Source: Clostridiales bacterium
GTDB taxonomy: Bacteria > Bacillota > Clostridia > Christensenellales > CAG-138
NCBI GenBank assembly: GCA_004556165.1
Contig: SFIR01000031.1
Location: 1-13,684, forward strand
DNA length: 13,684 bases
Direction of reading: 5' to 3'
Positions 5,505 through 12,158 of the stretch are shown piece by piece. Numbering within the stretch: the first letter of the stretch is position 1; every line of letters starts with the position of its first letter. The notes under the pieces were generated by a model. That model did no database searches. It saw only the letters and a program-made list of their open reading frames with translations, and was not told the origin of the DNA. The position numbers and the translations under genes were made by a program.

Positions 5505-7418
5505 ATGGCCACTATCAAAACAGTATTATCGATACAGGATGCGATGACAAAGCCCCTACGCAGCATAAACAGGGCGATGAACCTTGTTATCAGCAGCATG
5601 GAGCAGATGCAGAAAGCAACGCGCAAGCCCGTTGATACAAAGGCGCTGAAAGCTGCACGTGACGAACTGGCTAAAATGGGCGCTGCTATCGATGATATTG
5701 AAGACAAAACCGAAAGAGCTGGTAATACTGCCGATAAAACAGCATCAAAATTCAGAAAAATCATGGCAGCTGTCGGCGGTGGCGCAGCTATAAAAAAAGC
5801 TGTTGAACTATCCGATAATCTTACACAGGCACAAGGCCGAATGAAGATGCTTACCGGCAGCGACGCGGCGGCAAGCCAGATGAATGACGCGATTTATTCA
5901 CTTGCTAACCGTTCACGCGCCGGATATTTGGATACTGCCAATTTCGTTACCAACATGGGCACAAACGCCGGTGTAGGTGCAAAGGGCGCATTTGCCAATG
6001 CTGAAGAATTGCTGCGTTTTTCGGAAAGCATTAACAAACTATTTGTTATCAGCAACACATCAGCAGAGGGGCAAAAGGCAGCGACTGTGCAGTTAACACA
6101 GGCTATGTCATCCGGTGTTTTACGTGGTGAAGAACTGAACAGCGTATTTGAACAAGCACCGCAGATAATTCAGACTGTAGCCGATTATCTTGATGTTCCG
6201 TTAGGCAAAATCCGTGATATGGCAGCAGATGGGCAGATAACCGCCGAAATTGTCAAAAACGCGATGCTTGCAAGCGCGAACGAAATAGATAAAAAATTCA
6301 GTAAAATGCCGTATACATGGTCGCAGATATGGACGGTTGCATCGAATGTTATATTGCGCGTTTTAACGCCGATATTCAAACTTATCAGCTCAATAGCGCA
6401 GTTTGTAGCTAATAACTGGCCGATCATTGCGCCGATTATATTTGGCATCGCGGCTGCGGTCGGCGTATGGCTGATAGCGACAAAGGGTGCGGCGATGTGG
6501 ACAGCTATAGTTACCACGGCAACAAAAGCATGGGCAGCTGCGCAGGCTGTATTAAATGCTGTGCTGGCGCTTAATCCGGTAGCGCTTATTATCATCAGCA
6601 TTATAGCGTTGATTGCACTGATAGCGGCTGTAATCGGGATAATCAATCGCGTTAATGGTACGTCCACTTCAGCTATTGGCGTTATATGCGGTGGAATAAA
6701 CGTCGCTGTAGCTGCTGTAAAGAATGCTGGCTTAATGGCCGCTAATGTTGCGCTGGGAATTGCAAGTGCATTTCTTGCGTGTGTGTATAACATTGGCGCG
6801 GCATTTAACAATACTATTGCCGGTGTAAAAGTGCTATTTTGGGATTTGCTATCTACTGTTATGGATGTTATCAGCAAAATAGCTGGCGCACTAAACAAAT
6901 TGCCGTTTGTAAGTATAGATGTTGATGGACTAACAAGCAAAGCAAGTACTTACGCAAAAAAAGCAGCAGAAGCGAAAGGCAGCATGAAAGAATACAAAAG
7001 TGTTGCAGATGCGTTTAAAACGGGCTTTAACACATTCGACGCTTTTGGCTCAGGCTGGGCAAGCGATGCATATAAATCCGGCTATAATTTTGGCAAAGGT
7101 ATTTCAAACAAAATAACCGGCTTGGGCGATAGAATAGGAGGCTTATTAGGGCAGGCAGCAGCCAACACAGAAACCACCGCCGAGAATACAGGTAGTGCAG
7201 CATCTTCGCTGAAAAACACAAGCGAAGATTTGAAGTATCTGCGCGATCTCGCCGAGCAGGAAGCAATCAACCGTTTCACAACGGCAGAGGTTAAAATCGA
7301 CATGACGGGTATGACGAACAGAATATCTTCGGACATGGATTTAGACGGTGTTCTGCGCGTTCTGACTGACGGCTTTGCCGAAGCCCTTACCGTCGCGGCA
7401 GAGGGGGTACACGCATAA
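5505..7418 (+). CDS. Tail tape measure protein (XkdO-like)
   Basis: 637 residues behind AAAGGGGGTCGATT. The N-terminal 80 residues are polar and helical (coiled coil likely). Residues about 85-280 match the tape-measure N-terminal domain pattern: 'AVELSDNLTQAQGRMKMLTG', 'GEELNSVFEQAPQIIQTVAD' (about 208-227) and 'DMAADGQITAEIV' (about 238-250). Two long hydrophobic segments, about 305-326 (WPIIAPIIFGIAAAVGVWLI) and 357-380 (NPVALIIISIIALIALIAAV), resemble membrane helices, which may enter the host membrane during DNA delivery. The Ala/Gly-rich stretch 390-440 is also hydrophobic. No lysozyme or peptidase domain is seen. Using the usual 0.15 nm per residue, the tail would be roughly 95 nm long. 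It lies directly after the chaperone pair, as expected. Confidence 0.93.
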   Translation: MATIKTVLSIQDAMTKPLRSINRAMNLVISSMEQMQKATRKPVDTKALKAARDELAKMGAAIDDIEDKTERAGNTADKTASKFRKIMAAVGGGAAIKKAVELSDNLTQAQGRMKMLTGSDAAASQMNDAIYSLANRSRAGYLDTANFVTNMGTNAGVGAKGAFANAEELLRFSESINKLFVISNTSAEGQKAATVQLTQAMSSGVLRGEELNSVFEQAPQIIQTVADYLDVPLGKIRDMAADGQITAEIVKNAMLASANEIDKKFSKMPYTWSQIWTVASNVILRVLTPIFKLISSIAQFVANNWPIIAPIIFGIAAAVGVWLIATKGAAMWTAIVTTATKAWAAAQAVLNAVLALNPVALIIISIIALIALIAAVIGIINRVNGTSTSAIGVICGGINVAVAAVKNAGLMAANVALGIASAFLACVYNIGAAFNNTIAGVKVLFWDLLSTVMDVISKIAGALNKLPFVSIDVDGLTSKASTYAKKAAEAKGSMKEYKSVADAFKTGFNTFDAFGSGWASDAYKSGYNFGKGISNKITGLGDRIGGLLGQAAANTETTAENTGSAASSLKNTSEDLKYLRDLAEQEAINRFTTAEVKIDMTGMTNRISSDMDLDGVLRVLTDGFAEALTVAAEGVHA

Positions 7419-8185
7419 TGTATAGTTTCTTTTTCGATGATATGCAGCTGCCTGTTACCCCGTCGAAGCTGTCCGTTAAAATCAAGGGCAACAATAAAAC
7501 GCTAACGCTGGTGAACGAGGGAGATATTAATTTTCTTCGTTCGCCCGGCTTAACGGAAATCAGCTTTGAAATGCTGCTGCCGATGCTTGAGCAGTATTCT
7601 TTCGCATCGGAATATCACCAGCCGGATTATTACTTAGGCATCCTTGAAAGCTACGTGACGGAAAAGAAGCCGTTTCGCTTCATCGTAAGCCGCGTATCGC
7701 CGTCAGGTGACAAGCTTTACGATACGAACATAAAAGTAAGCCTTGAAGATTACACGGTGTCAGAGGACGCTACAGACGGCTTTGACGTAACTGTAAGCAT
7801 AAATCTGAAACAGTATATTGACTATGCGACGAAGAAAGTAACGGTTACGAAGCCCGATAACAGCAGCAAATCAACGCTGAAAACCGAAACTCCGCGTGAA
7901 ACTTCCGGTAAGCCGACCGCAAAGACCTACACCGTAAAGAGCGGTGATTGCCTGTGGACTATCGCAAAGAAGTATTACGGCAACGGTGCGCTTTACATGG
8001 CTATATACAATGCCAATAAAGATAAATTAAGTAATCCAAACTTGATACATCCGGGGCAGGTGTTGACAATACCCGATATAGAAAGTGCTAATTTGTCAGC
8101 AGCAAAAAGCAGTGCAACAAGGAAATCAACCACGCACACATCCAAAAGTGGCGTTAAACACGGCGGCGCGAGTGGAGGCTTTTAA
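7418..8185 (+). CDS. LysM-domain baseplate/tail protein (XkdP-like)
   Basis: 255 residues; the ATG overlaps the tape measure stop by one base. Residues 1-140 form the conserved phage domain: 'MYSFFFDDMQLPVTPSKLSV', 'LVNEGDINFLRSPGLTEISF' and 'KPFRFIVSR' with a following beta region ending 'VSINLKQYIDY'. A Thr/Ser/Lys linker (141-167) leads to a LysM domain at about 169-218, with 'YTVKSGDCLWTIAKKYYGNG' and 'NPNLIHPGQVLTIP'. LysM binds N-acetylglucosamine in peptidoglycan; in PBSX-like tails the protein connects tube and baseplate hub. Residues 220-255 are a Ser/Thr/Lys/Gly-rich, probably disordered tail. The DNA from about 8000 to 8170 is visibly richer in A and T than the first half of the gene, so the C-terminal part may have been swapped. 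Confidence 0.92.
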   Translation: MYSFFFDDMQLPVTPSKLSVKIKGNNKTLTLVNEGDINFLRSPGLTEISFEMLLPMLEQYSFASEYHQPDYYLGILESYVTEKKPFRFIVSRVSPSGDKLYDTNIKVSLEDYTVSEDATDGFDVTVSINLKQYIDYATKKVTVTKPDNSSKSTLKTETPRETSGKPTAKTYTVKSGDCLWTIAKKYYGNGALYMAIYNANKDKLSNPNLIHPGQVLTIPDIESANLSAAKSSATRKSTTHTSKSGVKHGGASGGF

Positions 8186-8188
8186 AAA

Positions 8189-9154
8189 ATGAAAGTTGAC
8201 ATTTTGATACAGCGTGACAGCACCATCTATTATCCCATTGTTGCCGAAGACGTAAAGCTTACGTGGGAACGCAAGGGAACACCCGGCAAGCTGACATTTT
8301 CCGTTGTAAAGGACGATGTGATATCTTTCGCCGAAGGTAATCCGGTAAAGCTGACAATTGACGGCGTTGATCTGTTCTATGGCTTTGTATTTAAAAAAAA
8401 CCGTTCGGGTACGTCGCCGAATGTGATCGAAGTTACCGCATATGATCAGCTGCGATACTTCAAGAATAAAGATACCTACGTTTATTCCAATAAAAAGGCA
8501 AACGAAGTAATCCGCATGATAGCCGATGACTTTAATTTAAAAGTCGGAACGCTTGAAGATACGGGATATGTTATCGGCTCACGCACCGAAGACAATAGTA
8601 CGCTGTTCGATATCGTGCAAAACGCGCTTGATGAAACGCTACAGGCAAAAACAAAGCTGTATGTACTGTACGACGATGTTGGCAAGCTGACGCTTAAGAA
8701 CATCGAGAGCATGAAGCTTGATTTGCTGATAGACGCTGATACTATCGGCGATTATTCGTATACCACATCAATCGACGATCAGACGTACAATCAAATCAAG
8801 ATAACGTTTGAAAATCAGGACAGCGGCAAGCGCGAAGTATTCATCGCAAAGGATAGTGCGAATATAAACCGCTGGGGCTTGCTGCAATACACCGACAGCG
8901 TTGAATTATCCACATCGGGCGCAGCAAAGGCCGAAGCGCTCTTGAAACTGTATAATTCGCTGACGCGCACATTATCCGTATCAAACGCGCTTGGTGATAT
9001 CCGTGTGCGCGGCGGCTCAAGCGTCATTGTAAAGCTGGGGCTTGGCGATATCAACGTGCAAAGCTATCTTATGGTTGAGAGTGTGACGCACAATTTCACG
9101 AACGGCCAGCACCTAATGGACTTGAAATTGAGAGGTGGACAATTTGTCAGCTGA
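8189..9154 (+). CDS. Baseplate hub protein (XkdQ-like)
   Basis: 321 residues, about the length of XkdQ (325). GGAGG at the end of the LysM gene lies well placed before the ATG. It opens 'MKVDILIQRDSTIYYPIVAE' with 'LTWERKGTPGKLTFSVVKDD', the XkdQ opening ('W-x-x-x-x-G-x-P-G-K-L-x-F'). It continues with 'GNPVKLTIDGVDLFYGFVF', 'EVTAYDQLRYFKNKDTYVYS' and 'KANEVIRMIADDFNL', as in the gp27/gpD-like hub fold. The C-terminal part has 'LGDINVQSYLMVESVTHNFT' and 'GQHLMDLKLRGG', a standard end for this family. The hub is the trimer at the centre of the baseplate that joins tube to spike. Its end overlaps the next gene. Confidence 0.92.
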   Translation: MKVDILIQRDSTIYYPIVAEDVKLTWERKGTPGKLTFSVVKDDVISFAEGNPVKLTIDGVDLFYGFVFKKNRSGTSPNVIEVTAYDQLRYFKNKDTYVYSNKKANEVIRMIADDFNLKVGTLEDTGYVIGSRTEDNSTLFDIVQNALDETLQAKTKLYVLYDDVGKLTLKNIESMKLDLLIDADTIGDYSYTTSIDDQTYNQIKITFENQDSGKREVFIAKDSANINRWGLLQYTDSVELSTSGAAKAEALLKLYNSLTRTLSVSNALGDIRVRGGSSVIVKLGLGDINVQSYLMVESVTHNFTNGQHLMDLKLRGGQFVS

Positions 9155-9476
9155 TTTTGCACCGTTTCTGAACGACGTAAAACGCGCAGCGGTGGAGGCG
9201 GTTAGAGCATCAAAGCCGTTTGCGCTCGTGCTGGGCACTGTAAACAGCGTATCGCCGCTTAAGGTGCAGATAGATCAGAAGCTTGAGCTGACGGCGGCGC
9301 AATTGATGCTTACAAACGCCGTGCGCGATCATTCGGTGTATATCACGCCGGAGGGTGGCGAAAAGAAAAAATACAAGCTGCACTATGGCCTGAAAACGGG
9401 CGAACGCGTTATACTGCTGCGTGCCGACGGCGGACAGAAATTCATTATTTTAGATAGGGTGGTGACACCGGCATGA
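9144..9476 (+). CDS. Baseplate/spike-associated protein (XkdR-like, DUF2577)
   Basis: 110 residues from TTG 9144, chosen because AGAGGTGG (9131-9138) is correctly spaced for it. An in-frame GTG at 9135 would add three residues but lies inside that ribosome site. The protein has 'VKRAAVEAVRASKPFALVLG' (helix then strand), 'TVNSVSPLKVQIDQKLELTA' and 'KLHYGLKTGERVILLRADGG', ending 'KFIILDRV'. 'S-K-P-x-x-(L/V)-x-x-G-T-V-x-S-x-S-P-L-K-(V/I)-x-(I/V)-(D/E)-Q-K' is the clear DUF2577/XkdR signature, with strands that suggest an OB-like fold. It sits between hub and gp25-like genes, where spike components are usually encoded. The spike role is inferred. Confidence 0.88.
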   Translation: MSADFAPFLNDVKRAAVEAVRASKPFALVLGTVNSVSPLKVQIDQKLELTAAQLMLTNAVRDHSVYITPEGGEKKKYKLHYGLKTGERVILLRADGGQKFIILDRVVTPA

Positions 9477-9871
9477 TACCTGTTGTTGATGATGAACTGT
9501 TGACACTGGAAGACGAAACACAGCCGTCATTGACCTATGCGCTTGATGCCGAGAACGGGAGAATACGCGGCAAGGTGGACGGCCTTGAAGCGGTAAAACA
9601 GGCCGTGTATCTGGTACTGAGCACAGAACGTTTCGCGCACCTGATTTATTCATGGAACTACGGCGCGGAGCTTGACGGCTTTATAGGCCAGCCGAAGGAA
9701 TACGTTTTATCGGAAATCAAGCGCCGCATAAGCGACGCGCTGTTACAGGACGACCGCATAACGGCGGTTGATAATTTCAAATTTGAAACAAAAAAGAACG
9801 CTGTGCATGTGATATTTACCGTGCATAGCGTTTTTGGCGAAACGGAGGTGACTACGGATGTACGAAGATAA
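9473..9871 (+). CDS. Baseplate wedge protein, gp25-like (XkdS-like, DUF2634)
   Basis: 132 residues; the start overlaps the preceding stop (ATGA) and AGGGTGGTG lies upstream. A short acidic N-terminus precedes 'PSLTYALDAENGRIRGKVDG' and 'LEAVKQAVYLVLSTERFAHL', then 'YSWNYGAELDGFIGQP'. This is the conserved 'T-Y-x-L-D...G-R-I-x-G-x-x-D-G-L-E-A-V-x-Q-A...T-E-R...Y-S-W-x-Y-G-x-E-L' pattern of DUF2634/XkdS, related to T4 gp25. Two strands follow: 'ITAVDNFKFETKKNAVHVIF' and 'VFGETEVTTDV'. gp25-like proteins link the wedge to the first sheath ring and start sheath assembly. It overlaps the baseplate J gene by 14 nt. Confidence 0.92.
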   Translation: MIPVVDDELLTLEDETQPSLTYALDAENGRIRGKVDGLEAVKQAVYLVLSTERFAHLIYSWNYGAELDGFIGQPKEYVLSEIKRRISDALLQDDRITAVDNFKFETKKNAVHVIFTVHSVFGETEVTTDVRR

Positions 9872-10922
9872 AACCTATGAAGCGATATTGCAGGAAAAGC
9901 TTGCACGCGTCGCATCGTATTTAGATAAGCGCGAGGGGTCTATAATCTACGATGCTCTTGCGCCGAATTCGCTTGAAAGCGCAATGCTGTATATCGCGTT
10001 AGACAGCGTTCTAAACGAAACGTTTGCCGATACCGCAAGCCGCGAATACCTTATAAAGCGCTGTGCGGAACGCGGAATAACGCCGCTTCCTGCAACATAC
10101 GCGGTCGGCGTGGGCGTGTTCAATATGAACGTGCCAATCGGAGCGCGTTTCAGCTGCGATAAATACAACTGGGCTGTTACCGAAAAGATTGAAGATAACA
10201 AATTCTATCTTACTTGCGAAACGGCAGGCGCAGACCCCGGCAACTATTTAGGCCAGCTGATACCCATTGACTACATCGACGGCCTGACGGCGGCGGCGCT
10301 GACAAGCATCAGCATAAACGGCGAGGATGAGGAAAGCACCGACGCACTGCGCACACGATATCTGAATAGCTTCAGCAATCAGGCATACGGCTTTAACCGA
10401 AGCCAGTACATCGACGTTACCGAAGCGTTGCCCGGCGTGGGCGGCTGTAAGCCCTACAGGGCGTGGAACGGCGCAGGAACAGTGAAGCTTGTTATCACCG
10501 ACAGCAACTATCAGCCGCCGTCTTCTGCGCTTGTAAGCACCGTGCAAACGACTATAGATCCCACGCAGAACAGCGGCGACGGCATGGGGCTTGCGCCCAT
10601 CGATCATGAAGTCACCGTTGTCGGTGCGACGGGGACGACGATAAACATCTTTACCACGCTGACATTCCAAAGCGGATGGAATTTATCCGAATGTGAACCT
10701 TACATAGAGGCGACGCTGGATAAATACTATTCAGAGCTTAATGCTACATGGGCGCGGGAAAGCAACCTGATAGTCCGCATATCGCAGATAGAAGCGCGGC
10801 TGCTTGCCGTTCCCGGTATCGTGGATATCACCGGCACGAAGATAAACAATCAAACCAGTAACTTAACGCTGGACAAGGACGCTGTAGCAGTCAGGGGGCT
10901 TTTCAGCAATGCGCAACTTTAA
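9858..10922 (+). CDS. Baseplate J-like wedge protein (XkdT-like)
   Basis: 354 residues, near the 348 of XkdT. Its ribosome site GGAGGTGA is inside the preceding gene. The N-terminus has 'YEAILQEKLARVASYLDKRE', then 'GSIIYDALAPNSLESAMLYI' and 'DTASREYLIKRCAERGITPL', all characteristic of XkdT. In the middle lie 'GARFSCDKYNWAVTEKIED' and 'ESTDALRTRYLNSFSNQAYG', followed by 'FNRSQYIDVTEALPGVGGCK', the usual baseplate J core. The C-terminus has 'LIVRISQIEARLLAVPGIVD'. Baseplate J proteins (T4 gp6-like) form the ring of wedges whose opening triggers sheath contraction. It overlaps the next gene by 14 nt. Confidence 0.96.
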   Translation: MYEDKTYEAILQEKLARVASYLDKREGSIIYDALAPNSLESAMLYIALDSVLNETFADTASREYLIKRCAERGITPLPATYAVGVGVFNMNVPIGARFSCDKYNWAVTEKIEDNKFYLTCETAGADPGNYLGQLIPIDYIDGLTAAALTSISINGEDEESTDALRTRYLNSFSNQAYGFNRSQYIDVTEALPGVGGCKPYRAWNGAGTVKLVITDSNYQPPSSALVSTVQTTIDPTQNSGDGMGLAPIDHEVTVVGATGTTINIFTTLTFQSGWNLSECEPYIEATLDKYYSELNATWARESNLIVRISQIEARLLAVPGIVDITGTKINNQTSNLTLDKDAVAVRGLFSNAQL

Positions 10923-11472
10923 TAATCTACGCACTATCGACCTGAAAGAATATTTGCCCGGTGTTTTGAAGGACGTTGCGGAAATCCGCGCTGTTATGGA
11001 TACGGAAACGCCGGAGATACAAGCCCTGTGGGATGCCGCCGAAGCGTGTATGAACGATCAGTTTATACAAACGGCTACCGAAGACGGCATAGCGCGGCGA
11101 GAAAGCATGCTTGGCATATCGCCGTATGCGTCTGATACGCTCGATGACAGGCGCTTCAGGCTGCAAAGCCTGTACACTGAAAACGTGCCCTACACGCGGC
11201 GCAGTCTGAAAAACTGGCTTGAAACGCTGTGCGGCAAGGGCGGCTATGTGCTTACTATCACAACTTCAAATTTCAATGTTGATGTGAAAGTCGCGCTGGG
11301 CGTAAAGAAGCAGGAAAACGTGATCCGCGAGACGCTTGAGCGCATGCTGCCGTACAATATGACCTTTTCCGTAAGCCTGCTTTATAACACATGGGGCATC
11401 GCAAAAACAAAGACCTGGGGCAGCGTTAAAACCAAGACATGGCAAAATCTTAAAGAGGAGGTATTTGCCTGA
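10909..11472 (+). CDS. Baseplate protein XkdU-like (DUF2313/YmfQ family)
   Basis: 187 residues; AGGGGG lies about ten bases before the ATG, inside the baseplate J gene. It opens 'RTIDLKEYLPGVLKDVAEIR', continues with 'CMNDQFIQTATEDGIARRES' and 'DTLDDRRFRLQSLYTENVPY', then 'TRRSLKNWLETLCGKGGYVL' and 'ERMLPYNMTFSVSLLYNTW'. These are typical DUF2313 landmarks ('L-P-x-x-L...F-I-x-x-A-x-E-x-G-(I/L)-x-R-x-E'; 'R-R-F-R-(L/I)'; 'P-Y-N'). The family (T4 gp53/Mu gp48-like position) bridges the baseplate J ring and the fibres. The C-terminal 24 residues are three 8-residue Thr-Trp repeats. The stop overlaps the fibre start by one base (TGATG). Confidence 0.9.
   Translation: MRNFNNLRTIDLKEYLPGVLKDVAEIRAVMDTETPEIQALWDAAEACMNDQFIQTATEDGIARRESMLGISPYASDTLDDRRFRLQSLYTENVPYTRRSLKNWLETLCGKGGYVLTITTSNFNVDVKVALGVKKQENVIRETLERMLPYNMTFSVSLLYNTWGIAKTKTWGSVKTKTWQNLKEEVFA
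11389..11460 (+). repeat. Three 24-nt in-frame repeats, C-terminus of the XkdU-like protein
   Basis: The repeats encode TWGIAKTK, TWGSVKTK and TWQNLKEE (residues 161-184). Trp is constant, with Lys or Glu in the last positions. The DNA copies have diverged at synonymous positions, so the protein pattern seems to be under selection. They probably form a short Trp-bearing element that contacts the tail fibre encoded next. Confidence 0.75.
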
Positions 11473-12158
11473 TGGCTACATATACCACCAATTACAATCT
11501 GAAAAAACCGGCTGACAGTGATTTCATCAATATTGCCGATTTAAACGGCAACGCCGATATTATCGACGAGGAATTGAAAAAACGGCCTGTTGTCGGTGAA
11601 GACGGCAAACTATCAAACAGCCTGCTGCCGGATTTATCTGAAACCTACGAAAAAAAAGGCGTAGCGAATACGGCGGTAAGCGCACACAACACAAGCACAA
11701 ACGCGCATAACGATATTCGCATCGAACTCGGCAAAAAAGCGCCCGTTCCCATCATCGGCACCACCCCACCCACAACCTCGACCGTCGGTGTTGTCGGCCA
11801 GGAGTACATCGACACGGCGGCAAAGCTTGTTTATCACTGCACAGGGGCGGAGGCTACGGGGTATACGTGGGAGGTGTATTCCGCGGGGCGGTCGTCGAAA
11901 GTGAATTTAACGCTGTATGCGTCGAGCTGGAGTACGGAAAAGAAATACACCGTCAGCAACGCAAACATTACGGCGACATCGGCGGTCGAGCTTCTGCCGC
12001 GAGAAAACAACGGGATAACACAGGCGCAGATGGAGGCGCTGTCGGGCGCTATGATCGTCGGCGGCACACAGGCGGCAGGGAGCATCCAGCTCGTCGCGCT
12101 GGGCGATAAGCCGACAATAGATATCCCGGTAACCATTATCATAAGGAGGGATTTGTAA
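11472..12158 (+). CDS. Modular tail fibre / baseplate-proximal fibre protein
   Basis: 228 residues behind GAGGAGG (11456-11462). The first 40 residues, 'TTNYNLKKPADSDFINIADL' and 'NGNADIIDEELKK', are the virion-attachment module common to Firmicutes phage fibres ('Y-N-L-x-K-P...D-x-x-D-x-N-x-N-x-D-I-I-D'). 'AHNTSTNAHNDIR' at 71-83 is a short fibre repeat motif (A-H-N...A-H-x-D-I-R). Residues 90-140 ('GTTPPTTSTVGVVGQEYIDT', 'YTWEVYSAG') are another widely shared fibre module, and residues 141-228 form a beta-rich tip. One 60-base sample in the middle, 11761-11820, has 40 G+C, above the neighbouring genes. Placed between XkdU-like and lectin-like genes, it probably links baseplate and receptor-binding tip. 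The receptor is not evident. Confidence 0.85.
   Translation: MATYTTNYNLKKPADSDFINIADLNGNADIIDEELKKRPVVGEDGKLSNSLLPDLSETYEKKGVANTAVSAHNTSTNAHNDIRIELGKKAPVPIIGTTPPTTSTVGVVGQEYIDTAAKLVYHCTGAEATGYTWEVYSAGRSSKVNLTLYASSWSTEKKYTVSNANITATSAVELLPRENNGITQAQMEALSGAMIVGGTQAAGSIQLVALGDKPTIDIPVTIIIRRDL

Noticed and set aside
6185..6940. 251-codon open frame on the - strand inside the tape measure gene
   Set aside because: Its hydrophobic, repetitive translation is the reverse image of the Ala/Ile-rich tape measure segment; it is not an independent gene.
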